Origin: Thiobacillus sp. 0-1251
GTDB taxonomy: Bacteria > Pseudomonadota > Gammaproteobacteria > Burkholderiales > Thiobacillaceae
NCBI GenBank assembly: GCA_001899305.1
Contig: MKWL01000022.1
Span: forward strand, 229,697 to 265,725
DNA length: 36,029 bases
Reading direction: 5' to 3'
Both the position numbers and the translations under genes were made by a program. Positions 28,629-36,029 of the stretch are shown piece after piece. The notes beneath the pieces were generated by a model, which searched no databases, was not told the origin of the DNA, and saw only the letters and a list, made by a program, of their open reading frames with translations. Position 1 is the first letter of the stretch. Each line of letters opens with the position of its first letter.

Positions 28629-31600
28629 ATGTTCGACAAGGTTCTCATCGCCAACCGCGGCGCCATCGCCTGCCGCATCATCCGCACCCTCCGCCGCATG
28701 GGGGTGAAATCGGTCGCCGTCCATTCCGAGGCCGACCGCCATTCGCTGCACGTGCGCCTTGCCGACGAGGCGGTCGAGATCGGTCCGGCGCCCGCCGCGC
28801 AGAGCTATCTGCGCGGCGACAGGATTCTGGATGCAGCCCGGACCACCTGCGCCCAGGCGATCCACCCCGGCTACGGTTTCCTCTCCGAGAATCCCGGCTT
28901 CGCCGAGGACTGCGCCGCCGCCGGCATCGCCTTCATCGGCCCCAGCCCGGACCAGATGCGCGCCTTCGGCCTCAAACACACCGCGCGCGACCTGGCTGAG
29001 CACAACAAGGTGCCGCTCCTGCCCGGCTCCGGCCTGCTGTCCGACGCCGGCCACGCCCAGGCCGAGGCCGCGCGGATCGGCTATCCGGTGATGCTGAAAA
29101 GCACGGCCGGCGGTGGCGGCATCGGCATGCGCCTGATCTGGAGCGCCGACGAGCTGGTCGAGGCCTTCCAGTCGGTCGAGCGGCTGGCGCGCGCCAACTT
29201 CAAGGAAGCCGGCATCTTCCTGGAGAAATATGTCGAGCACGCACGCCACATCGAGGTGCAGATCTTCGGCGACGGCCGTGGCCGAGTCGTCGCGTTGGGC
29301 GAGCGCGATTGTTCCGTTCAAAGACGCAACCAGAAAGTCATCGAGGAAACCCCGGCGCCCGGCCTCACCGATGCGCAACGGTCGAACCTGCTCACCACTG
29401 CGGTGCGCCTCGGCGAAGCGGTCGGCTACCGTTCCGCCGGCACGGTCGAGTTCGTCTACGACACGCAGAGCGGCGAGTTTTATTTCCTCGAAGTGAACAC
29501 GCGGCTGCAGGTCGAGCACGGCGTCACCGAGGAAGTCACCGGCGTCGACCTGGTCGAATGGATGGTGCGCGAAGCCGCTGGCGAGCTCGATCTGACCGGC
29601 TTCAGGGCCGAACCGCAAGGCGCCTCCATGCAGGTGCGGCTCTACGCCGAAGACCCGGGCAAAGATTTCCAGCCCGCCGCCGGCGTGCTGACCGAGGCCG
29701 TGTTCCCGGCGGACGCGCGTATCGAAACCTGGGTCGAGCGCGGTTCCGACGTGCCGCCGTTCTACGACCCCATGGTCGCCAAGATCATCGTCAAGGGCCG
29801 CGACCGCGCCGAGGCGCTGGAAAAAATGCAGCAGGTGCTGGCCGGTACCCGTGTCGCCGGTATCGAGACCAATCTCGGCTACCTCGGCCAGATCGTGCGC
29901 GACAAGGTGTTCGCCGAAGGCCGTCAGACCACGCGCTACCTCAACGCCTTTCACTACCGGCCGGCGACGGTCGACGTGATCGAGCCTGGTGTGCAGTCGA
30001 GCATCCAGGACCGGCCCGGCCGCACCGGCTATTGGGACGTCGGCGTGCCGCCGTCCGGGCCGATGGACGCGCTGGCGCTGCGCCTCGCCAACAAACTGGC
30101 CGGCAATGCCGAAGGCACGGCCGCGTTGGAACTGACCGTGGCCGGCCCCACGCTGCGCTTCAACTGCAACAGCGTGATCGCGCTCGGCGGCGCCGACATG
30201 GGTGCCGAGCTCGACGGGCAGCCCTTGGCCAATTGGGCCGCACATGCGGTGAAGAGCGGCAGCCTCCTCAAGCTCGGTGCGATCCGAGACACCGGCTGCC
30301 GCACCTATCTCGCGGTGCACGGCGGCTTCGACGTGCCGGACTACCTCGGCAGCAAGGCGACCTTCACCCTCGGCCAGTTCGGCGGACACGCCGGGCGCAC
30401 GCTGCGGGTCGGCGACGTGCTGCACATTCCGGCGGCCGAGGATGCGGCCATCGGGGACGTACTGCCGGCAGCGTTGATTCCGGCCTATACCAACGCCTGG
30501 GACATTGGCGTGCTCTACGGCCCGCACGGTGCGCCGGATTTCTTTACCGACGCCGACATCGAGATGTTCTTTTCCACCGACTGGGAAGTGCATTACAACT
30601 CCAGCCGCACCGGCGTCCGATTGATCGGCCCGCGCCCCCAGTGGGCGCGCAAGGACGGCGGCGAGGCCGGACTGCACCCGTCCAACATCCACGACAACGC
30701 CTACGCCATCGGCGCGGTCGATTTCACCGGCGACATGCCGGTGATCCTCGGCCCGGACGGCCCCAGCCTCGGCGGCTTCGTCTGCCCGGCCACCATCGTG
30801 CAGGCCGAGCTGTGGAAGATGGGGCAACTGCGCCCTGGCGACACGGTGCGTTTCAAGCGTCTCTCGCAGGCGCAGGCCGAGCGTATGGAAGCGGCGCAGG
30901 ATGCCGCCATCGCCAGCCTGGTCGTGCCGGCCGCGGTGGTCGCTGATGCGGAGCCGCACGCCGAACCCGTGCTGCATCGCATCCCGGAAACCGACAACCC
31001 CGTCGCCGTCGTCTACCGTCGTGCCGGCGACAAGTACCTACTGGTCGAATACGGCCCGCTGGTGCTCGACCTCAACCTGCGCTTCCGCGTGCATGCGCTG
31101 ATGACGCGGCTGCAGGCCGATGCGGTGCCGGGCATCCTCGACCTCACCCCCGGCATCCGTTCGCTGCAGGTGCACTACGACTCGCGCGTGCTGCCGCTGT
31201 CCCGGCTGATGGATATCCTGCTGGCGGCGGAACAGGCGCTGCCCGCGATCGAGGACATGCAGGTGCCGACCCGTATCGTGCACCTGCCGCTGTCGTGGGA
31301 CGACGCGGCGACGAAATTGGCGATCGAGAAATACATGCAGTCGGTGCGCAAGGACGCGCCCTGGTGCCCCTCCAACATCGAATTCATCCGCCGCATCAAC
31401 GGGCTCGAATCGATCGAGGAGGTGAAGCGGATCGTCTTCGACGCCAGCTACCTGGTCATGGGGCTGGGTGACGTCTACCTCGGCGCGCCGGTGGCGACGC
31501 CGGTCGATCCAAGGCATAGATTGGTCACCACCAAGTACAACCCGGCACGCACCTGGACGCCGGAGAACGCCGTCGGCATCGGCGGCGCCTACATGTGTGT

Positions 31601-32237
31601 CTACGGCATGGAAGGCCCTGGCGGCTACCAGTTCGTCGGCCGTACGCTGCAGATGTGGAACCGCTGGCGGCAGACGGCGGCGTTCACCGACGGCAAGCCA
31701 TGGCTGCTGCGTTTCTTCGACCAGGTGCGCTTCTTCCCGGTGAGCGAATCTGAGCTGCTGAAAATCCGCGAGGATTTCCCGCTCGGCCGCTTCCCGCTGA
31801 AGATCGAGGAAACCACGTTCAGCCTGCGCGACTACAACGCCTTTCTTGCCGACAACAACGCATCCATCACCGCCTTCAAGACGCAGCAGCAGGCCTCGTT
31901 CGACGCCGAGCGCGAGCGCTGGCGTGCCAGCGGCCAGGCCGACTACGCCAACGACCTGACCGTGGCAGAAGCCGCGCCAGACAGCGAACTCGACCTGCCC
32001 GAGAATGGCCGTGCCCTTGCCAGCCACGTCGCCGGCAACGTGTGGAAAGTCGAAGTGGAAGCGGGCGCCGAGGTGAAGCAGGGCGACACCCTCGTCATCG
32101 TCGAATCGATGAAGATGGAGTTCGCCGTGCTGGCGCCGTGCGACGGTCGTGTCCACAAGGTGTTCTGCCGCGAAGGCGGGCAGGTGAGCGCCGGACAGGA
32201 CCTGCTGGTGCTGGTGAGCGAGGGCGGAGCCGCATGA
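28629..32237 (+). CDS. Biotin-dependent urea/guanidine carboxylase
   Basis: A 1202-residue multidomain carboxylase. Biotin carboxylase: residues 1-450, starting MFDKVLIANRGAIACRII, with the ATP loop GGGGIGMR at 161-168 and the EVNTRLQVEH active-site motif. The carboxyltransferase domain (about 455-1120) is built of the KipA-like and KipI-like (AHS2/AHS1) segments, including TGYWDVGVPPSGPMDALALR and DLNLRFRVHALM. The biotin carrier domain ends with VESMKMEF, biotinyl Lys at K1162. Such proteins were long annotated as urea carboxylase. Homologues found with UAAP1/2 act on guanidine. Specificity is not read from the sequence here; the neighbours favour guanidine. It overlaps atzF by ATGA. Confidence 0.93.
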   Translation: MFDKVLIANRGAIACRIIRTLRRMGVKSVAVHSEADRHSLHVRLADEAVEIGPAPAAQSYLRGDRILDAARTTCAQAIHPGYGFLSENPGFAEDCAAAGIAFIGPSPDQMRAFGLKHTARDLAEHNKVPLLPGSGLLSDAGHAQAEAARIGYPVMLKSTAGGGGIGMRLIWSADELVEAFQSVERLARANFKEAGIFLEKYVEHARHIEVQIFGDGRGRVVALGERDCSVQRRNQKVIEETPAPGLTDAQRSNLLTTAVRLGEAVGYRSAGTVEFVYDTQSGEFYFLEVNTRLQVEHGVTEEVTGVDLVEWMVREAAGELDLTGFRAEPQGASMQVRLYAEDPGKDFQPAAGVLTEAVFPADARIETWVERGSDVPPFYDPMVAKIIVKGRDRAEALEKMQQVLAGTRVAGIETNLGYLGQIVRDKVFAEGRQTTRYLNAFHYRPATVDVIEPGVQSSIQDRPGRTGYWDVGVPPSGPMDALALRLANKLAGNAEGTAALELTVAGPTLRFNCNSVIALGGADMGAELDGQPLANWAAHAVKSGSLLKLGAIRDTGCRTYLAVHGGFDVPDYLGSKATFTLGQFGGHAGRTLRVGDVLHIPAAEDAAIGDVLPAALIPAYTNAWDIGVLYGPHGAPDFFTDADIEMFFSTDWEVHYNSSRTGVRLIGPRPQWARKDGGEAGLHPSNIHDNAYAIGAVDFTGDMPVILGPDGPSLGGFVCPATIVQAELWKMGQLRPGDTVRFKRLSQAQAERMEAAQDAAIASLVVPAAVVADAEPHAEPVLHRIPETDNPVAVVYRRAGDKYLLVEYGPLVLDLNLRFRVHALMTRLQADAVPGILDLTPGIRSLQVHYDSRVLPLSRLMDILLAAEQALPAIEDMQVPTRIVHLPLSWDDAATKLAIEKYMQSVRKDAPWCPSNIEFIRRINGLESIEEVKRIVFDASYLVMGLGDVYLGAPVATPVDPRHRLVTTKYNPARTWTPENAVGIGGAYMCVYGMEGPGGYQFVGRTLQMWNRWRQTAAFTDGKPWLLRFFDQVRFFPVSESELLKIREDFPLGRFPLKIEETTFSLRDYNAFLADNNASITAFKTQQQASFDAERERWRASGQADYANDLTVAEAAPDSELDLPENGRALASHVAGNVWKVEVEAGAEVKQGDTLVIVESMKMEFAVLAPCDGRVHKVFCREGGQVSAGQDLLVLVSEGGAA

Positions 32238-34033
32238 GCATCTCGCTCGACATCGCCAGCCTGCGCCGCCGCTATCTATCCGGCGAGCTCACCCCGCTTG
32301 TGCTGGTGGAGGAAATGCTTGCCCGCATGGCTGGCGAGGACAGCCACGCCATCTGGATCAGCCGTCTCGACGCCGATGCGCTGCGTGCCTATGCAGGAAA
32401 TCTCGAGGGTAAGGACATCGACAGCCTGCCGCTCTACGGCATTCCCTTCGCCATCAAGGACAACATCGATCTTGCCGGCTTGCCGACCACCGCCGCCTGC
32501 CCGGAATATGCCTATACGCCGGCGCAACACGCTGCCGTCGTGCAGCGCCTGATCGACGCCGGTGCGATCCCCCTGGGCAAGACCAGCCTCGACCAGTTCG
32601 CCACCGGACTGAACGGCACGCGCTCGCCCTACGGCGCCTGCCGCAACGCCTTCGACCCGGCTTACATCTCCGGCGGCTCCAGTTCCGGCTCGGCCGTGGC
32701 CGTGGCGCTGGGGCTGGCGAGCTTCTCGCTCGGCACCGACACCGCCGGCTCCGGCCGCGTGCCAGCCGCGTTCAACAATCTGGTGGGCCACAAGCCGAGC
32801 TGCGGCGCGCTCTCCACGCGCGGCGTGGTGCCAGCCTGCCGCTCGCTCGATGCGGTGTCCATCTTCGCGCTGACGGCCGAGGATGCCGAGCGCGTGCTGG
32901 CGGTCACCGCCGGCTTCGATGCCGACGACGCGTATTCGCGCCCGCTGGCGCCGTACGGCTTCGACTTCGGCCGCGCGGCCGGTTTCCGTTTTGGTCTGCC
33001 CCGGCAAAAAGACCTGCAATTCTTCGGCAACGCCGACGCGGAACGGTTGTTCGCCGCGTCCGTGGACAGACTGAAATCGCTCGGCGGCACAGCGGTCGAA
33101 ATCGACCTTGGCCCCTTCCTCGACACCGCGCGCCTGCTTTACGGCGGCCCTTGGGTCGCCGAGCGCTACCTGGCCATTCGCGACTTCTTCGACGCACAAC
33201 CGGACACGATTTTTCCGCCCGTGCGCGAGATCATCGCCAGCGGCCGCGACATCAGCGCCGCCGACACCTTCGCCCATCTCTACACATTGCGCGCACTCAA
33301 GCGGACATGCGACGCAGTATGGAACGACATCGACGTGATGCTCACCCCGACGGCGGGGACGATCTACCGCATCGATGACATGCAGGCCGACCCGATCCGT
33401 CTCAACTCCCATCTCGGCTATTACACCAACTTCATGAATCTGCTGGACTTGACTGCTACCGCGGTGCCGGCCGGGTTCCAGAACGACGGCCTACCGTTCG
33501 GCGTCACGCTCATCGCGCCGCCGCACCAGGACGGCCCGCTGCTGCATCTGGCGTCGCGCGTGCAGCAGGCGCTCGGTGGCAAGCTGGGCGCAACCGATCA
33601 CGCGCTGCCACCAGCCGAACCGTTGAGCCTGCTGCCGGATGGCCAGGTGCGGCTGGCCGTCGTCGGCGCCCACCTGAGCGGCCTGCCATTGAACTTCCAG
33701 CTCACCGGACGCAACGCACGCCTGGTGAGCACCACGCAGACCGCCGCCAAATACCGCTTCTATGCCCTGCCAGACGGCAAGCGGCCCGGACTTGTCCAGG
33801 TGCAGGAAGGCGGTGCCGCCATCGCCTGCGAAGTCTGGGAAATGCCCGCCAGCCAGTTCGGCTCCTTCGTCGACGGCATCCCAGCGCCGCTCGGCATCGG
33901 CAAGCTGGAACTGGCCGATGGATCGGTGGTGAACGGATTCATCTGCGAAGGCGTCGGCATGACCGATGCACGGGACATTACGGAATACGGCGGATGGCGA
34001 GCGTGGCTGGCGGCGAGGGGGGATGGCTTCTAA
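32234..34033 (+). CDS. atzF: Allophanate hydrolase
   Basis: A 599-residue amidase-signature enzyme that cleaves allophanate to two ammonium and two CO2. The Ser-cisSer-Lys triad is visible: K75 in PFAIKDNIDLAG, S149 in ISGGSSSGSA, and nucleophile S173 in GTDTAGSGRVPAA. A second domain after about residue 460 (PLSLLPDGQVRLAVVGAHLSGLP) is the C-terminal module of full-length AtzF/DUR1 allophanate hydrolases. Length matches AtzF. The start overlaps the carboxylase stop (ATGA at 32234-32237), so the two last pathway enzymes are coupled. A longer open frame upstream is only a shadow of the carboxylase. It is the last gene of the operon. Confidence 0.93.
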   Translation: MSISLDIASLRRRYLSGELTPLVLVEEMLARMAGEDSHAIWISRLDADALRAYAGNLEGKDIDSLPLYGIPFAIKDNIDLAGLPTTAACPEYAYTPAQHAAVVQRLIDAGAIPLGKTSLDQFATGLNGTRSPYGACRNAFDPAYISGGSSSGSAVAVALGLASFSLGTDTAGSGRVPAAFNNLVGHKPSCGALSTRGVVPACRSLDAVSIFALTAEDAERVLAVTAGFDADDAYSRPLAPYGFDFGRAAGFRFGLPRQKDLQFFGNADAERLFAASVDRLKSLGGTAVEIDLGPFLDTARLLYGGPWVAERYLAIRDFFDAQPDTIFPPVREIIASGRDISAADTFAHLYTLRALKRTCDAVWNDIDVMLTPTAGTIYRIDDMQADPIRLNSHLGYYTNFMNLLDLTATAVPAGFQNDGLPFGVTLIAPPHQDGPLLHLASRVQQALGGKLGATDHALPPAEPLSLLPDGQVRLAVVGAHLSGLPLNFQLTGRNARLVSTTQTAAKYRFYALPDGKRPGLVQVQEGGAAIACEVWEMPASQFGSFVDGIPAPLGIGKLELADGSVVNGFICEGVGMTDARDITEYGGWRAWLAARGDGF

Positions 34034-34108
34034 CGGCCCGAAGTGGACATTCATGCGCTAGCCGGGACCGGCTGTTCCTCGGCCCAAGCGGCCTCTAAGG
34101 AAATCCAT

Positions 34109-34146
34109 GAGAGTGTCTGCTCCCGGCCAGGAAGCAGACATGCTCT
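34109..34146. repeat. Imperfect inverted repeat after atzF
   Basis: TGTCTGCT (34114-34121) and AGCAGACA (34133-34140) form a perfect 8-bp stem with an 11-base loop, extended by AGAG/CTCT with a bulge. There is no T-run, so it may be a weak or Rho-assisted stop signal for the long operon, or the boundary of the integron. The rest of 34034-34156 has no recognisable gene. Confidence 0.5.
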
Positions 34147-34156
34147 TATGCGCTAT

Positions 34157-35119
34157 TCAAAGATCGTCCAGTGGGCTTGTACCGGTTTTCATGGCCTGAT
34201 TTACATGCGTATAGATCATCGTCGTTTGAAGGCTGCGATGACCCAGGCGTAACTGGATTGTTCGGATGTCCGTGCCAGAAGCCAGCAGATGCGTAGAAAA
34301 GCTGTGACGAAGCGTATGGACACTCGCGTGCTTATGAATCCCTGTTCGGTGTAAAGCTTGTTTAAATGCCCGCTGGATCGTTGAGTCTGACGCGTGCCAG
34401 CGCACCATTCGGCCTGAGTCACCCCAGGGCCGCAATACGGCGGACGGAAGACGAACTGCCAGGAAAAAGTGGATGAGGCTGACGGGTACTTCTTGGCCAG
34501 CGCATTCGGCATAGGCGCCAGGCCCGCGCCCTGGGCCAGGTCCTCCTTGTGCAGAATCGCTACCCTGAGCAGATGCTTTTCCAGGGGGCCGCATAATTGC
34601 GCCGGCAGGACGCTAGTCCGGTCTTTGCTCCCTTTGCTGTCTCGGATGTTGACCGTCCTGGCTCCCAGATCAACGTCCTTGACCCTGAGCGTGACACATT
34701 CATGCACCCTGAGACCTGCCCCATAAATCAGCTCAGACATTAATTGTGTCGTTCCTTCCATCAATCCCAGAACTGCCTTGGTCTCTTGCTTGGTCAGTAC
34801 CACCGGAACACGATGACGCTGCTGTACCCGTTTGAGGCCTGTCATTTCCCCTAAAGGCTTGGACAAGACGCTCTCATACAGGAACACCACGGCATTCAAT
34901 GCCTGGCTTTGGGTTGAGGCAGAAACTCGGCGCTTGATCGCCAGATGATTCAGGAAGGATTCGACATCACTGGAGCCAAGTTGGGCTGGGTGCTGCTTGT
35001 TGTGAAACAGGATGTATTGCCGGATCCAGTAGCGGTATGCCTGTTCGGTTCGCTGGCTGAAATGCCGGCGACGGCAGACGACAGAGACTTGATCAAGCAG
35101 ACGGGGTTGCTGACCCCAT
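34157..35119 (-). pseudogene. intI: Integron integrase (IntI), disrupted by two apparent single-base indels
   Basis: A tyrosine recombinase of the integron type on the minus strand. The N-terminal SAM-like region (RTEQAYRYWIRQYILFH, then QHPAQLGSSDVESFLNHLA) and the catalytic domain are present: [39 protein letters not shown] (R, H-x2-R, H, Y). The IntI-specific patch [15 protein letters not shown] is also present. Two breaks are seen. Near 34446 one C of the minus strand is missing, so FVF(P) shifts frame before [21 protein letters not shown]. At the 5' end the ATG (35119-35117) is out of frame by one base in a GGGG run; losing one G restores MGQQPRLLDQV. Each break is in a short homopolymer, so sequencing error is possible. 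Confidence 0.88.
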
Positions 35120-35267
35120 GACTTTCACTCCTTTTGTGATGAAAAAAAGCACAGGGTAGGGTAGACCGAGGAAGCCAGGCTAGCTGTCAGTATTATTGGG
35201 GGTTATTATACGGACGCATGAAAACAAAAACGATTAAGAATCAGGAGGATATGTGGTTATGAGGGAC
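35120..35267. other. Presumed attI/leader region of the integron
   Basis: This is where attI and a cassette promoter are expected, between the integrase start and the first attC-like hairpin. No protein-coding frame of note is seen. A 12-base copy of TTATACGGACGC (35206-35217) recurs inside the attC-like hairpin (35284-35295), so it may be a remnant of a second recombination site. A promoter was not assigned with confidence. Confidence 0.45.
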
Positions 35268-35321
35268 GCCCTAAATAATAATGTTATACGGACGCTGATG
35301 TCCGTATATTAACTGTTAGGC
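35268..35321 (+). other. attC-like recombination site
   Basis: The right end is GTTAGGC (35315-35321), a canonical GTTRRRY core. The left end, GCCCTAA (35268-35274), resembles the partner core GCCTAAC imperfectly. Between them TATACGGAC/GTCCGTATA (35285-35293 with 35300-35308) forms a perfect stem with loop GCTGAT. Flanking GTTA/TAAC pairs with unpaired bases, like the extrahelical bases of attC. The cassette ATG follows 6 bases after the core. Confidence 0.7.
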
Positions 35322-35326
35322 AACTC

Positions 35327-35929
35327 ATGCATACCTTGGCTAAGTTCCTTTTCTTCTTGGCAAGCGCTGTCACGGTGGTCGTGATTAGCGCTTTCCTTTT
35401 CGTCGGTCTTGTCGGTGACAGCGAAAAAGCCACCTTTGCTCTTGGCTGGTTGTCTACCGTTGCCATTGCCGTCTGGCTTTCGGTCGCTGGCATCTTAGTC
35501 CTTCTGATGGCCACTACTGCAAAGGCAGGCCAAGCCAAGCTAATTGGAACGCACTCGTTCTACGAATGGGGCATTTTGGCCCTATTGCTGCTATTGGCTG
35601 CACACTTCATCAACTCAAGTTACTCGTCCGTATGGAGTGGAGTGACAGATCGTTGGTATTCCAGCCCCGTGTGGCCGATGCTGACACTCTTGGCGGGGCT
35701 GACCGCTCTAGTTGCTGGCGTTGCTCTGCTACTGAGGCACAAGTGGTCGTTGCAGCTGTTGCTGGTTGCAGTTCTTGCCCTCTTCCTTAGGTCAAACTAC
35801 GAGACTGTCCCTATGTTTCAAGCGATGCCATTCACCGCTTTCTTCGTCGGTGCTGGTATCAAGAATTTTGCGGCGATGATCGTGCTTGCCTCATATGTCT
35901 ATCTCAGGAAAAGTCAGTCAAATGCCTAA
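35327..35929 (+). CDS. Integron gene cassette: multi-pass membrane protein of unknown function
   Basis: A 200-residue protein starting 6 bases after the GTTAGGC core site, as cassette genes usually do. Its stop codon TAA lies inside GCCTAAC, the start of the next attC. About six hydrophobic segments are seen (residues about 5-28, 38-62, 80-95, 110-132, 138-155, 165-190). There is no signal cleavage site and there are no known catalytic motifs. Codon use is less GC-rich than in the rest of the window (many TTG, CTT, AAT codons), consistent with horizontal transfer. No clear ribosome site precedes the ATG. The function is unknown. Resistance, transport and stress roles are all possible. Confidence 0.75.
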   Translation: MHTLAKFLFFLASAVTVVVISAFLFVGLVGDSEKATFALGWLSTVAIAVWLSVAGILVLLMATTAKAGQAKLIGTHSFYEWGILALLLLLAAHFINSSYSSVWSGVTDRWYSSPVWPMLTLLAGLTALVAGVALLLRHKWSLQLLLVAVLALFLRSNYETVPMFQAMPFTAFFVGAGIKNFAAMIVLASYVYLRKSQSNA

Positions 35930-36029
35930 CTCTGCATATATGGACTCCCCCCAATAGCAAGAAACCCGATCGATAGTTGTGGCTGGTTGGAATTGCGTGC
36001 AGTCGTATATCCGGCATCTTGAGTGGGTT
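35924..36029 (+). other. Beginning of a second attC site (cut by the window edge)
   Basis: GCCTAAC (35924-35930) is a perfect RYYYAAC core overlapping the cassette stop codon. The matching GTTRRRY core is not found before the window ends at 36029, so the site is either long or completed outside. No gene is seen in these bases. Confidence 0.6.

Noticed and set aside
28362-30977. Long minus-strand open frame (871 codons) opposite the carboxylase
   Set aside because: Antisense shadow of the carboxylase gene, with repetitive Gly/Ala/His/Arg composition and no domains.

Overview
The window is GC-rich chromosomal DNA. The gene content points to a betaproteobacterium, by inference of the Thiobacillaceae/Nitrosomonadales or Rhodocyclales type. 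The signs are an argH-algZ-algR block, lptM-lysA and cyaY back to back, a PEP-CTERM/PrsT protein-sorting pair, a TorF-type porin in front of glnK-amtB, and a lysine/alanine-repeat histone H1-like protein. No rRNA, tRNA or CRISPR array was seen.

Positions 1-18.4 kb are mostly housekeeping. In order they hold a histone H1-like gene (cut by the left edge), lysA and lptM on the minus strand, cyaY, a MarR-type regulator with a cysteine cluster, argH (minus), the algZ-algR sensor/regulator pair, an apparent small RNA with a strong terminator, a NUDIX hydrolase, a small membrane protein, and metH (minus). Then come prsT and a PEP-CTERM surface protein, a rhodanese, a VIT-type metal transporter, comM and ubiK. 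Positions 18.3-21.25 kb are a nitrogen-control unit: torF-type porin, glnK and amtB. It sits behind two NtrC-like sites and a sigma-54 promoter.

Positions 21.3-34.03 kb are one long same-strand operon, and the most interesting part of the window. It encodes a NitT/TauT-type ABC importer (binding protein, permease, ATPase), a creatininase-family hydrolase, a type III glutamine synthetase, a NikR-like regulator that lacks two of the four nickel ligands, two DUF1989 proteins (UAAP1/UAAP2, known in homologues as carboxyguanidine deiminase), a biotin-dependent urea/guanidine carboxylase and allophanate hydrolase. The coherent reading is import of guanidine (or a related guanidino/urea compound), carboxylation, deimination to allophanate, and hydrolysis to ammonium and CO2, with glutamine synthetase available to capture ammonium. 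The operon is preceded by an NtrC-like site, an excellent sigma-54 promoter and a perfect 25-bp inverted repeat at the predicted transcription start. No guanidine riboswitch was recognised.

Positions 34.16-36.03 kb are an integron. It has an integron integrase on the minus strand broken by two apparent single-base indels, an attC-like hairpin ending in GTTAGGC, and one lower-GC gene cassette encoding an unknown multi-pass membrane protein, followed by the start of another attC. The window therefore ends in accessory DNA.

Four 16-base sigma-54 promoters share exact GG-N10-GC spacing: before prsT, the PEP-CTERM gene, torF and the ABC operon. Two belong to surface/exosortase genes and two to nitrogen genes.
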